Below, piece by piece: positions 30,370-39,074 of a DNA stretch of 41,036 nt. The notes beneath the pieces were generated by a model. The model saw nothing but the letters and a program-made list of their open reading frames with translations. It did not search any database and was not told the origin of the DNA. This DNA comes from Streptomyces sp. NRRL S-31. Its GTDB lineage: Bacteria > Actinomycetota > Actinomycetes > Streptomycetales > Streptomycetaceae. Within the stretch, counting starts at the first letter, position 1. Each line of letters starts with the position of its first letter. The DNA lies in contig NZ_JOCB01000079.1 of assembly GCF_000718775.1 (NCBI RefSeq), forward strand, positions 1 to 41,036, read 5' to 3'. A program made the translations under genes and the position numbers.

Positions 30370-32571
30370 GTGGCTGTCGAGATCTACCGCGACGCCTGGG
30401 GCATCCCACACCTGCGCGCGTCCGACGCCGTGGAACTCGCCCGTGCGCAGGGGCGGGTCACCGCCCACGACCGCGCCTGGCAACTGGAGGTCGAGCGGCA
30501 CCGCGCCCAGGGCACCTCCGCCGCCTTCCTCGGGGCGGACGCCCTCTCCTGGGACGTCTTCGCCCGCCGGGCCCGGCTCGACGGCACCGCCCGCCGCTGC
30601 TTCGCCGCGCTGGAACGCCGGGACCCGGAGACCGCCGACTGGGTACGGGCGTACGTCGACGGCGTCAACGAGGGGCTGGCCGCCGGCGCCCGCCGCGCCC
30701 CCGAGTTCGCCCGTACGGGACTCGCCCCGGGCGACTGGCGGCCCTGGACCCCCCTCGGGGTCTGGCTCGGCACGCACATCCTCTTCGCCGGCTTCCCCGC
30801 CAAACTCTGGCGCGAGCGGGCGGTGCGGCACCTCGGACCCGACGCGGTCGCCCTGTTCGCCACGGACGGCCCGAACACGGCCGGCAGCAACGGCTGGCTC
30901 GTCTCCGGCGACCGCACCGCCACCGGCCACGCCCTCCTCGCCGGCGACCCGCACCGCTTCATCGAAGCCCCCGGTGTCTACCAGCAGATCCGCCTGGCCT
31001 GCCCCGAGTTCGACGTCGTCGGACTGGCCGTGCCCGGCGTCCCCGGCATCGGCCACTTCGGCCACACCGGCACGGTCGCCTGGGCCGTCACCAACGCCAT
31101 GGCCGACTACCAGGACCTCTACCGGGAACGGCTGCGCCGCACCGGCGCCGGCGTCGAGGCCCTCGGCCCCGACGGCACCTGGCGGCGGGCCACCCGGCAC
31201 ACGGAGACCGTCCGCGTCGCGGCCGGGGACCCCCTCGAGGTGGAGGTGATCGAGACCCCGCGGGGCCCGGTGATCGCCGGCGGACCGGAGGGGCTGGACG
31301 CGGTCACCGAGCCGGCGCCGGAGGGACCGGGGGAGGGCTCCGGGCCGGGCGCCGAGGCGCTCGCGCTGCGCTACCCGCCGAGGGTGACCGAGGACCTCGG
31401 CTTCGGCGCCCTCCTGCCCCTCCTGCGCGCCCGCACCGTCGCCGACGTCGACCGCGCCCTGGACGCCTGGACCGAGCCGGTCAACGTCGTCCAGGCCGCC
31501 GACACCGCCGGCGGCACCCTGCACCGCGTCGCCGGCAAGGTCCCGCTCCGCGCCGAGGCCAACCGCCGCGGCCCGGTCCCCGCCTGGGAACCCGGCCACG
31601 ACTGGCGGGGCACGCACGTGACGCCGTACGGCGGACTCACCGACGGCATCGCGGTGATGGCCAACGCCCGCGGCCTCGCCGCCCCGCTCGGCGTGGAGTT
31701 CGCCCCGCCGCACCGCGCCGCCCGCATCCGCGCCCTGCTCGACGAGCGCCGCACCTGGACCGCCGACGGCATGCCCGCGATCCACACCGACACCCGCCTC
31801 GGCTCCGCCGCACCCCTGTTGGATCACCTCGCCGCCCTCACCGGCCTCACCCCCGCCGAGGCGGCCCTGCGGGACCGCCTGCTCGCCTGGGACCGCCGGA
31901 TGGACGCCGGCAGCACGGACGCGGCGGTGTACGCGGCGGTGCGCGGCGCGGTCGTACGACGGCTCGCCGCGCACCCGGTCTTCGCGCCGCTCGCCCGGTC
32001 CCCGGCCTACCCGGACGTCCTGCTGCCCTGGCTGGCCCTCGTCCCCCGCGTCGGCCACGCCCTGGAACACCTGCTGGGCACCGGGGACCTGTACGGCGTC
32101 GACCGGGCGGCGGTCGTCCGCGCCGCCCTCGCGGAGGTGGCCGCCGCCCCGCCCGACCGCCCCTGGTCCGCCACCCACCGCCTGGCCCCCTGGAAGGCGC
32201 TCCCCGACGAGCCGGACACCGCGCCGGAGGAACCCGGCCTCGGCGGCGACCACGACTGCGTGCTGTGCACCTCGGCCGTCCCCGGCCTCACCGACCGCGC
32301 CGCGCGGGGTCCGGCCGCCCGCTACGTCTGGGACCTGGCCGACCGCGACCACAGCGGCTGGGTGGTGCCCTTCGGCGCCGACGGCGTACCCGGCACCGCC
32401 CACCACCGCGACCAGCTCCCCCTGTGGCGCACGGGGGAACTGGCCCCGGTGGTCACCGACTGGACCCTGCTCACCCCCGAGCGCACCGCACCGGCAGCGC
32501 CGTTCGCACCGACCGCACCGGCGGCCCCGGCCACCACCGCACCCACCGCACCCACCGAGGAACCCCGATGA
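30370..32571 (+). CDS. Penicillin acylase-family Ntn hydrolase (cytoplasmic)
   Basis: A 733-residue amidase precursor. Members self-cleave to expose an N-terminal Ser; here the site is in PNTAGSNGW, with S173 as nucleophile (the beta chain would start there). Family landmarks include MAVEIYRDAWGIPHLRASDA at the N-terminus, GDPHRF, GHTGTVAWAVTNAMADYQDLY, a QAADTAGG segment and GGDHDCV. No signal peptide precedes the start, unlike periplasmic PvdQ-type or secreted acylases, so it should act inside the cell. GTG 30370 has AAAGGGGGT upstream. Its iron box and overlap with a siderophore-type acyltransferase gene point to siderophore amide or acyl chemistry. Confidence 0.9.
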   Translation: MAVEIYRDAWGIPHLRASDAVELARAQGRVTAHDRAWQLEVERHRAQGTSAAFLGADALSWDVFARRARLDGTARRCFAALERRDPETADWVRAYVDGVNEGLAAGARRAPEFARTGLAPGDWRPWTPLGVWLGTHILFAGFPAKLWRERAVRHLGPDAVALFATDGPNTAGSNGWLVSGDRTATGHALLAGDPHRFIEAPGVYQQIRLACPEFDVVGLAVPGVPGIGHFGHTGTVAWAVTNAMADYQDLYRERLRRTGAGVEALGPDGTWRRATRHTETVRVAAGDPLEVEVIETPRGPVIAGGPEGLDAVTEPAPEGPGEGSGPGAEALALRYPPRVTEDLGFGALLPLLRARTVADVDRALDAWTEPVNVVQAADTAGGTLHRVAGKVPLRAEANRRGPVPAWEPGHDWRGTHVTPYGGLTDGIAVMANARGLAAPLGVEFAPPHRAARIRALLDERRTWTADGMPAIHTDTRLGSAAPLLDHLAALTGLTPAEAALRDRLLAWDRRMDAGSTDAAVYAAVRGAVVRRLAAHPVFAPLARSPAYPDVLLPWLALVPRVGHALEHLLGTGDLYGVDRAAVVRAALAEVAAAPPDRPWSATHRLAPWKALPDEPDTAPEEPGLGGDHDCVLCTSAVPGLTDRAARGPAARYVWDLADRDHSGWVVPFGADGVPGTAHHRDQLPLWRTGELAPVVTDWTLLTPERTAPAAPFAPTAPAAPATTAPTAPTEEPR

Positions 32572-33155
32572 CCGACCTGCACGTCCAGCACATCGACGGC
32601 TACGGCACCGTCCGCGTACGCCCCCTCGACCCGGAGGGCGACGCGGACCTGGTGCACGGCTGGGTGAGCGACGAACGCGCCGCCTTCTGGGGGATGAACG
32701 GCCTGACCCGGACGCAGGTCGCCGAGGTCTACGCCCACATGGCAACGCTCGACACCCACCACGCCCACCTGGTGACCCGGGACGGCGTCCCGGCCGCCCT
32801 CTTCCAGACGTACGAGCCGTCCGCCGACCGGGTCGGCGAGTGCTACGACGTCCGCCCCGGCGACCTCGGCGTCCACCTCCTGCTCGCCCCCGCGGGACCC
32901 GGCGGCCCACACCCCGGCTGGACGGCCGCCCTGCTCAAGGCGTTGACGACATACGTCCTGCTGGTCCTGGACCGCGACCGGATCGTGATCGACCCGGACG
33001 TGCGCAACGCCGCGGCGATCGCCCGCTTCGAGCGCCAGGGCTTCAGCCGCGGCCCCGCCGTCGTCCTCCCCGAGGTCGACCTGCCGGACGTGTACCTGCC
33101 CGAGAAGCACGCGCAACTCGCCTTCCTCGACCGGGCGGTAGCCTTCCCCGGGTGA
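32568..33155 (+). CDS. GNAT acyltransferase, IucB/MbtK-like
   Basis: A 195-residue GNAT of the siderophore-biosynthesis type (IucB, AlcB, MbtK). It shows VRPLDPEGDADLVHGWV, GECYDVRPGDLGVHLLLAP, then HPGWTAALLKALTTYVLL and DRIVIDPDVRNAAAIARFER-type CoA-binding helices. Such enzymes acylate hydroxylamine or hydroxy-amino acid side chains of siderophores. The ATGA overlap with the acylase gene means the two are coupled. Substrate is inferred from family and iron box only. Confidence 0.9.
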   Translation: MTDLHVQHIDGYGTVRVRPLDPEGDADLVHGWVSDERAAFWGMNGLTRTQVAEVYAHMATLDTHHAHLVTRDGVPAALFQTYEPSADRVGECYDVRPGDLGVHLLLAPAGPGGPHPGWTAALLKALTTYVLLVLDRDRIVIDPDVRNAAAIARFERQGFSRGPAVVLPEVDLPDVYLPEKHAQLAFLDRAVAFPG

Positions 33156-33628
33156 CGACGCCCGAAGAGCTGATCGCGCACTACGGACTCGAACCCCTCC
33201 CACGCGAGGGCGGCCTGTTCCGGCGGACCTGGGCCGGGCCCGAACGCCCGGACGGCCGTCCCGAGGGCTCGGCCATCGTCGTACTGCTCACCGCGGACGA
33301 CTTCTCCGCCCTGCACCGCCTGCCCTACGCCGAGGTCTGGCACTTCCACCTCGGCGACCCGCTCCACCTGCTGCTCCTCGCCCCCGACGGCACCGCCCGG
33401 CACCCCGTCCTCGGCCCGGACCCACGCGCCGGCCAGCACCTCCAGCTGACCGTGCCGGCCCACACCTGGATGGGGGCGCGGGTGGCGCCGGGGGGCGCGT
33501 GGACCTTCTTCGGCTGCACGACGGCCCCCGGATTCACCTACGCGGACTACGAACACGGCGACGCGGCCGGCCTCACGGCGCGGTACCCGGCCGAGGCCGC
33601 CCTCATCACGCGACTCTGCCGACCATGA
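33152..33628 (+). CDS. Cupin, DUF985 family
   Basis: A 158-residue single-domain cupin of the DUF985 family: LIAHYGLEPLPREGGLFRRT, IVVLLTADDFSALHRLPYAE, VWHFHLGDPLHLLLL, then AHTWMGARVAPGGAWTFFGC and PGFTYADYE. The H-x-H in VWHFHLG is the usual metal site. Chemistry is unknown; some members are likely small-molecule isomerases or oxygenases. GTG 33152 overlaps the GNAT stop (GTGA). Confidence 0.87.
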   Translation: MTTPEELIAHYGLEPLPREGGLFRRTWAGPERPDGRPEGSAIVVLLTADDFSALHRLPYAEVWHFHLGDPLHLLLLAPDGTARHPVLGPDPRAGQHLQLTVPAHTWMGARVAPGGAWTFFGCTTAPGFTYADYEHGDAAGLTARYPAEAALITRLCRP

Positions 33629-34404
33629 ACAGCACACCGCCCACGCCCCTGCTCGCCGGAGAGACCGCGCTGGTGACCGGCGCGGGCGGCGGCATCGGCC
33701 GCGCCATCGCCCTGCGCTTCGCGGCCCAGGGCGCGGCGGTGGCCGTGCACTGCCGCACGGCGGTCGCCGCCGCCACCGACGTCGCCGACCGCATCCGGGC
33801 GGCGGGCGGCCGGGCGGTCGTGCTCCGGGCGGACCTCACGGACGAGGCCGCCTGCCGGCGCCTGGTCGAGGAGACGACCGCCTGGTCGGCCGGCCACCTC
33901 ACCGCCCTCGTCAACAACGCGGCCGTGCAACCGGTCCAGCCGCTTTCCGGCATGACCGCGTACGACTGGCGCACGGTCGTCGACACCGACCTCACCAGCG
34001 TCTTCGCCTGCACCCAGGCCGCCGCCGCCCATATGCGCGACCACGGCGGCGGCACCGTCACCCACATCGCCTCCGTCGAGGCCGGCCACCCCGCCCCCGG
34101 CCATGCCCACTACGCCGCGGCGAAGGCGGCGGTGGTCATGCACGCCCGCGCGGCGGCCCTGGAGTACGGGCCGGACGGCATCCGCGTCAACACGGTCTCG
34201 CCCGGTCTGATCGACCGGCCCGGACTGGCGGAGGACTGGCCGGACGGGGTGCGCCGCTGGCTCGCCGCCGCCCCCGCCGGCCGGCTGGGCCGCCCCGAGG
34301 ACGTCGCCGACGCCTGCGTGTTCCTCGCCTCCCCGCTCGCCTCCTGGATCACCGGACACGACCTGGTGGTGGACGGCGGGGTGACGGCCCGGCCGACCTG
34401 GTGA
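33625..34404 (+). CDS. SDR-family oxidoreductase
   Basis: A 259-residue classical short-chain dehydrogenase. Nucleotide site TGAGGGIGRAI, NNAA at the third strand (ALVNNAAVQ), the catalytic tetrad N114-type, S in THIASVE, and Y-x-x-x-K in HYAAAKAAVV; the end ITGHDLVVDGGVTARPTW is typical. ATG 33625 overlaps the cupin stop, so this is the last of four overlapping genes below the iron box. Substrate unknown. Confidence 0.92.
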   Translation: MNSTPPTPLLAGETALVTGAGGGIGRAIALRFAAQGAAVAVHCRTAVAAATDVADRIRAAGGRAVVLRADLTDEAACRRLVEETTAWSAGHLTALVNNAAVQPVQPLSGMTAYDWRTVVDTDLTSVFACTQAAAAHMRDHGGGTVTHIASVEAGHPAPGHAHYAAAKAAVVMHARAAALEYGPDGIRVNTVSPGLIDRPGLAEDWPDGVRRWLAAAPAGRLGRPEDVADACVFLASPLASWITGHDLVVDGGVTARPTW

Positions 34405-34483
34405 GCACCCGGCCCGTTTCCCCCGTACCTGTACCGGGGCCCCGTGCCGGAGCGGGGGCCCGGGACGCGGACGGAGGCCGAGG

Positions 34484-36331
34484 GTGCTGCGCGACGGACA
34501 CCGGGGACCGCGACGACCACACCGGACGGCCCGGCCGCCGCGGGCCGTACTCCTGCTGTCCGCCCTGCTGTTCGGCCTCCTCCCCGGCCTCCTGCTCGGT
34601 ACCGCGGCCCCCGCCTCGGCCCACGCCGTGCCGCGCGCGACGGACCCCGCCGACGGAGCCGTACTGCGCACCGCCCCCCGCCGGGTGACCCTCACCTTCA
34701 CCGAGTCCGTCGGCCTGCTGACCGGCTCCTTCCGGATCTACGACCCCCACAACCACCGGGTCCGCACCGGCCCCGCCGGACACGCCGCCGGCCGCTCCGA
34801 CACCGCCCGGGTCACCCTCCCCGCCCGGCTGGCCACCGGCACCTACACGGTGGCGTGGCGGGTGGTGTCGGCCGACAGCCACCCGGTGTCCGGCGCCCTC
34901 ACCTTCTCGGTGGGCGAGCGCACCGCCTCCCCGGCCGCCCCGCCCCCGCCCGCCCCGGAGAACCCGGCGACCACGGCCCTGCACACCCTCGCGCGCCACC
35001 TCGCCCACCTCTGTCTGGCCCTGCTCCTGGGCACGGCCGCCTTCGTGGCCTGCTGCCGCCCGCCCACCACCGCCCATCTGCGCACCCCCGCCCTGGCCGC
35101 CGGGGGCACGCTGCTCGCCGCCACGGCCGCGCTGTACCTGCTGCGGGCGCCGTACGAGCAGGGCACCTCCCCGGCGACGGCCCTCGCCCCCGCCGCCCTC
35201 GCCCACACCGCGACGACCCGTCCCGGGATGCTGCTCCTGGCCCGCCTGGCGCTGCTGCTCCTGGTGCCGCCGTTCCTGGCGGCGGCCCGCGCGGCCCCGC
35301 CGGGCAGCCGCCGCGCCCGGCTCCCGCGCCGCGCCACCCACGCGGCGGGCGCGGTCCTCGCCGTCGCCCTGTGCCTGACCTGGTCCGGCGCCGACCACGC
35401 CGCCGCCGGCGTCCAGGTCCCCGCGGCGATCGTCTCGGCCACCCTGCACCTGCTGGCCATGGCGGCCTGGCTGGGCGGTCTGGCCGCCCTGCTGTGGACC
35501 CTGCGGCACGCCACCGCGCCGGACGGCGTGCCCCCCTCGGTCCCGGCCCGCTTCTCCCGGCTGGCGACGGCCTCGGTGACGGTCCTGGCGGTGACCGGCG
35601 TGTACCAGTCCTGGCGGGGCCTCGGCTCCTGGGCGGCGCTGACGGACACCGCGTACGGGCGCACCCTGCTGGCCAAGCTGGCGGCGATCGCCGTGCTGCT
35701 CCTCGCCGCGGCCCGCTCCCGCACCTGGACCGGCCGCCTGGTCCGGGCGGCCACCGCCACCCCCGCCGGGGCCCCGGCACCGGTGACCGGCCCCCCGCCG
35801 GTCACCGTCCGGCTGCGCCCGCTGCGCCGCTCGGTCCTGGCGGAGGCGGCGGTGGCCGCGGTGGTGCTGGCCCTGAGCACCCTGCTGTCCGGCACCGCGC
35901 CCGGCCGCGCGGCGACGGAGCCCGCCGCGGGAACGCCCGCCCCGGCGCCGGGCGTCGCCCCGGCCTCGGTCACCACGGTCCCGTTCGACCTCGGCACCCC
36001 CGGCGGCCACGGCAAGGCGCAGATCACCCTGGACCCCGGCCGGGTCGGCGCGAACTCCGTCCAGGTGGTGGTCTACGGCCCCGACGGCGGCCTCTCCACG
36101 GTCCCCGGACTCCGCGTCACCCTCACGCTCGCGGACCGGGGCGTGGGCCCGCTGGACACCAAGGTGACGGACCGCGGCGGCTACTGGGCCGCCGACGCCT
36201 TCACCCTCCCGCTCCCCGGCACCTGGACGCTGAAGGCCACCATCCGGATCTCGGAACTGGACCAGGTGACGGTGTCCGCGCCGGTGCGGGTGACGCGGCA
36301 GGAAGGTCAAGCTAGCATCCCGTTCAGGTAA
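34484..36331 (+). CDS. CopC-CopD copper protein fusion
   Basis: A 615-residue protein. The signal peptide (AVLLLSALLFGLLPGLLLGT, site near ASA/HAV) exposes H47 at the mature N-terminus, the usual Cu ligand of CopC. The CopC beta-domain runs to about 140 (FTESVGLLTGSFRIYD, SADSHPVSGALTF with a second His). CopD follows with about eight TM segments (about 155-480), including HLLAMAAWLGGL. A C-terminal domain (about 490-610) resembles the YtkA/FixH-like beta-domain fused to many actinobacterial CopCD proteins. GTG 34484 has GGAGG 6 nt upstream. It should take part in copper uptake to secreted enzymes. Confidence 0.92.
   Translation: MLRDGHRGPRRPHRTARPPRAVLLLSALLFGLLPGLLLGTAAPASAHAVPRATDPADGAVLRTAPRRVTLTFTESVGLLTGSFRIYDPHNHRVRTGPAGHAAGRSDTARVTLPARLATGTYTVAWRVVSADSHPVSGALTFSVGERTASPAAPPPPAPENPATTALHTLARHLAHLCLALLLGTAAFVACCRPPTTAHLRTPALAAGGTLLAATAALYLLRAPYEQGTSPATALAPAALAHTATTRPGMLLLARLALLLLVPPFLAAARAAPPGSRRARLPRRATHAAGAVLAVALCLTWSGADHAAAGVQVPAAIVSATLHLLAMAAWLGGLAALLWTLRHATAPDGVPPSVPARFSRLATASVTVLAVTGVYQSWRGLGSWAALTDTAYGRTLLAKLAAIAVLLLAAARSRTWTGRLVRAATATPAGAPAPVTGPPPVTVRLRPLRRSVLAEAAVAAVVLALSTLLSGTAPGRAATEPAAGTPAPAPGVAPASVTTVPFDLGTPGGHGKAQITLDPGRVGANSVQVVVYGPDGGLSTVPGLRVTLTLADRGVGPLDTKVTDRGGYWAADAFTLPLPGTWTLKATIRISELDQVTVSAPVRVTRQEGQASIPFR
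36290..36318 (+). promoter_or_regulatory. Promoter of the WXG trio inside the copD end
   Basis: GTGACG (36290-36295), a 17-bp spacer and TAGCAT (36313-36318) form a sigma70-type promoter within the last codons of the CopCD gene, 78 bp before ATG 36396. Position and spacing argue that the trio is not simply read from copCD. Confidence 0.5.
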
Positions 36332-36395
36332 AGGGAGTTGCTGCATTCGCAAGTGCGTGGGCCGAGCGGCCGGTCGACCGGAGGGCGGGGGTCCC

Positions 36396-36854
36396 ATGGT
36401 GTGGGAAGAGTGGGAGAGGGCCAAGGCGGCGGCGGGCGGGGACACACGGATGCGGCTCAACCAGGCCGGATCCAGCGGTTCCTCAGCCGCGGATCTCGTC
36501 GTCCACCAGGATGACCTGGGCGCCGTCGGCCATGAGGCGTTCATTCTCCACGGCGAGCTGAGCAAGAAGGCCGACATCGCGGCCGCGGGTGCGGGACACG
36601 AGGCTTCGGGGTCCACCATGCAGGCCGCCGCCGCGCTCAAGAGCCACCACCTCGGGCTCGGCTCCGAACTCGAGACGACCGTCGAGATGTGGACCTCGCA
36701 GGTCAAGTCCGTCCTCCAGGCGTGCACGCACATCTCCAACCACCTCGACTACAGCAAGAAGCTGCACGCACACGACGACACCCGGATCGCCGCGGACCTC
36801 AGCGGCCGTACCGGACCGGTGCCCGTCTCCGTGCTGAACGAGTACTTCGAGTAG
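36396..36854 (+). CDS. ESX/WXG-like small helical protein
   Basis: A 152-residue protein, mostly helical: VWEEWERAKAAAGGDTRMRL at the start, HQDDLGAVGHEAFILHGELS, then SGSTMQAAAALKSHHLGLGS and VEMWTSQVKSVLQACTHISN. The layout matches a Streptomyces family placed just before large WXG-headed proteins; it would act as a small partner or chaperone for secretion. ATG 36396 is used, with G-rich ribosome-binding sequence 5-11 nt upstream. The next gene begins 16 nt after its stop. No ESX secretion genes occur in the window. Confidence 0.7.
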   Translation: MVWEEWERAKAAAGGDTRMRLNQAGSSGSSAADLVVHQDDLGAVGHEAFILHGELSKKADIAAAGAGHEASGSTMQAAAALKSHHLGLGSELETTVEMWTSQVKSVLQACTHISNHLDYSKKLHAHDDTRIAADLSGRTGPVPVSVLNEYFE

Positions 36855-36870
36855 GACGGTAGGAGAGGGC

Positions 36871-38385
36871 ATGGGGGACTTCACCTACTCGGATCTCATG
36901 GCTCTGGACCTCGGCAAGCTGGGCACGGCGGTGTCCGACTGGAAGTCGATGGCCGGGGGCCTGGCCGAACTGGCCACCGACGCGCGGGACGGCATGCTCA
37001 AGAAGTCCGAAGGGGCTCGCTGGAAGGGTGTCAACGCGGACGTCACCAGGGAGTTCGTACGCAAGACGGCCAAGGAGATCGCCGATCTCCAGGCGGAGGC
37101 GGAGAGCATCGCCGCCGTGCTCGCGGACGCCCACGCGGAGCTGACGACGTACCAGAAGCAGGCGAAGAGCCTCACCGACGCGGCGCGTAAGGGCAACCCC
37201 GCCCACGACCCCCCGGACCCCCCTCTCTTCGTCACGGACGGGCCGGGCGGCACGGTCCGCGTGATGGAGGCGATGTGCACACCCGAGGGCCCGAACCAGC
37301 GCACCAAGGACTACGTCCAGTGGTATGCCGACACGCTCACCGGAATCGTCCAGCACGCCGCCGAGGTCGACGCCGCGGCGGTACGGGCGCTGCGCAAGAG
37401 CCACGGCAGCGACCCGTACAACGCCGGGCACGCCAAGTACACCTCCCTCGACGAGGAGCAACTCCCCCGCGCCGAGGAACTCGCCGCGCTGCGCGGTGAC
37501 GCCGACGCGAAACAACGCGCCGAGCTGAAACGCCTGTGGGGGTCGCTGAGCCCCGAGGCGCGGGCCCGCCTCTGGCTCGCGAAGAAGGACGACCTCATGG
37601 CGGCCGGCATCCTGAGCCCGACCATGCCGCAGGTCGCGGCCGACGCCGGGGCGGGGGCGCACGGATCGGAGTCGCCCGGATTCGACGAGTGGGCCACCAA
37701 GAGAAAGATGGAACTGCTCGCCGAGGGCGCCGACTGGAAGGGCATGACGGACGCCTCCCGCAACATGGCCCACTACCTCGGCAACAGCGGCTCCCCGATG
37801 CTCCTGCCCGTGGACAAGATGATGGCGGACGTCCCGGAGTTCAAGACCTACGTCGACGACATCGTCCGGCACCACCAGAACGGCTGGCGCCAGCAGGCCC
37901 TGCAGCAGTTCCGGGAGAACGGCGGCAAACCGGTCGCCATCCCGGTGGAGGCGAAGCTGCCCGACGGCTTCTACTTCAGCAAGGACATCGACGAGAACTG
38001 GTTCTACGCGGTGGGCGGCGCCAACACCAACGTCACCGGCGTCGTGATGGCCGTACCGGATGCGCACGGCAACCCGAAGATCTCCGTCGACTACCAGGCG
38101 AACGTCTGGGACCGTTACAACTGGGACGAGGGCAAGGGCGTCAACGTGGGCCCGATGAAGATCCCTGACGGCCAGATGGCCAAGCTCCACCGGGTGGGAC
38201 TCGCCCAGGAGTACGACATGGCGGGGAGCAGCAGCACGCACCACTACGATCTCGGCTCATCGCAGCCCAGCCAGTCCCCGCTGCCGGGCCCCGACGAAAG
38301 CAGGGACGGACGCACGGACCCGGGCCGGGAGCAACAGCAGGGCCGTACGACGCACAGGTCACCCGGGAGGGCAGCCGTCCGATGA
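36871..38385 (+). CDS. WXG-headed effector-like protein with unassigned C-terminal domain
   Basis: A 504-residue protein. Residues about 1-110 form a helical hairpin with a W-K-G turn (W51-G53 in GARWKGVNADV), the WXG mark of type VII secreted proteins. A middle helical region (140-285) includes LWGSLSPEARARLWLAKKDD. Residues about 290-462 form a compact C-terminal domain with DASRNMAHYLGNSG, ENWFYAVGGANT, VWDRYNWDEGK and LHRVGLAQEYDMAGSSS; I know this domain only as conserved and unassigned. A disordered tail follows. ATG 36871 has AGGAGAGG upstream. The stop overlaps the lipoprotein start (ATGA), as toxin-immunity pairs often do. Confidence 0.75.
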   Translation: MGDFTYSDLMALDLGKLGTAVSDWKSMAGGLAELATDARDGMLKKSEGARWKGVNADVTREFVRKTAKEIADLQAEAESIAAVLADAHAELTTYQKQAKSLTDAARKGNPAHDPPDPPLFVTDGPGGTVRVMEAMCTPEGPNQRTKDYVQWYADTLTGIVQHAAEVDAAAVRALRKSHGSDPYNAGHAKYTSLDEEQLPRAEELAALRGDADAKQRAELKRLWGSLSPEARARLWLAKKDDLMAAGILSPTMPQVAADAGAGAHGSESPGFDEWATKRKMELLAEGADWKGMTDASRNMAHYLGNSGSPMLLPVDKMMADVPEFKTYVDDIVRHHQNGWRQQALQQFRENGGKPVAIPVEAKLPDGFYFSKDIDENWFYAVGGANTNVTGVVMAVPDAHGNPKISVDYQANVWDRYNWDEGKGVNVGPMKIPDGQMAKLHRVGLAQEYDMAGSSSTHHYDLGSSQPSQSPLPGPDESRDGRTDPGREQQQGRTTHRSPGRAAVR

Positions 38386-39035
38386 ACGACGCCCACGACA
38401 AGACAGGCGGCCACCGCCGGACGCGCGCCGCCGGGGTAGCCCTCGGCACGCTGGCCCTCCTGGGCGCCCTGACGGCGACAGGCTGCTCCGCACCCGACTC
38501 CGGCACCGGCCCGGCCGGTGACCGCGTTCCCGGGCAGACCGTGGACGACAGGTGGGTCGAGGGCGTCACGCCGGGGTGGATGAGCGGGCACATGGGCGTC
38601 GACATCCCGGCGGTGGCCCAGGGCGCGCGGGCTGGCTATCAGGTGACCTCCCGCTTCGACACCGGTGTGCTCACCTTCACACTGACCAGGTCCCAGGCAC
38701 GGGCCTTCCTGGCCGCCTATCCGCCGGCCGGCGAACTGCTGGAGCCCACGGCCGCCGTGACCGACGTGCGGACCCACGACTTCAGACACCTGGGCGTGCC
38801 GGAACCGGAGTCGTTCAAGAAGGGCATGCGCTACGGCTCCGTCTGCCCCGGCGCCGACCCCACCGCGAGCCCGGACCCGCTCGCCGACCCGTACGGCACC
38901 TCGGACACCGGCTGTGTCAGCCTCTACGCCCACGACTACGCCCCGGACCGCACCCGCATCTACCTCCGCGACCACTACGAGCCGGGCATCAGCCCCCTCC
39001 CGGAGACCCCACCCACTTCCTCCCCGACCCGCTGA
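38382..39035 (+). CDS. Lipoprotein, possible immunity partner
   Basis: A 217-residue lipoprotein. The signal sequence (AAGVALGTLALLGALTATGC) ends at lipobox Cys C35. The mature part is about 180 residues with GVDIPAVAQGARAGYQVTSR, a PAGELLEPTAAVTDVRTHDF stretch, two cysteines (SVCPGADP, DTGCVSLY) that could form a disulfide, and a Pro-rich tail. It overlaps the effector-like gene by ATGA. A membrane-anchored extracellular protein coupled to a secreted protein fits an immunity or accessory role, but this is not shown. Confidence 0.75.
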   Translation: MNDAHDKTGGHRRTRAAGVALGTLALLGALTATGCSAPDSGTGPAGDRVPGQTVDDRWVEGVTPGWMSGHMGVDIPAVAQGARAGYQVTSRFDTGVLTFTLTRSQARAFLAAYPPAGELLEPTAAVTDVRTHDFRHLGVPEPESFKKGMRYGSVCPGADPTASPDPLADPYGTSDTGCVSLYAHDYAPDRTRIYLRDHYEPGISPLPETPPTSSPTR

Positions 39036-39069
39036 CCCCTTCCCACGGGCCCTCTCGGACCCGCTGACC
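39026..39069. repeat. 12-bp direct repeat at the edge of the scar
   Basis: GACCCGCTGACC occurs at 39026-39037 (over the lipoprotein stop) and again at 39058-39069, 32 bp apart, just before the IS30-like fragment. It may be a footprint of insertion or deletion. Confidence 0.45.
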
Positions 39070-39074
39070 GCTCT

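Noticed and set aside
30343..32910. A minus-strand 855-codon frame opposite the acylase
   Set aside because: Gly/Val/Arg-rich shadow that runs over the iron-box operon; the acylase frame has family motifs and proper overlaps.
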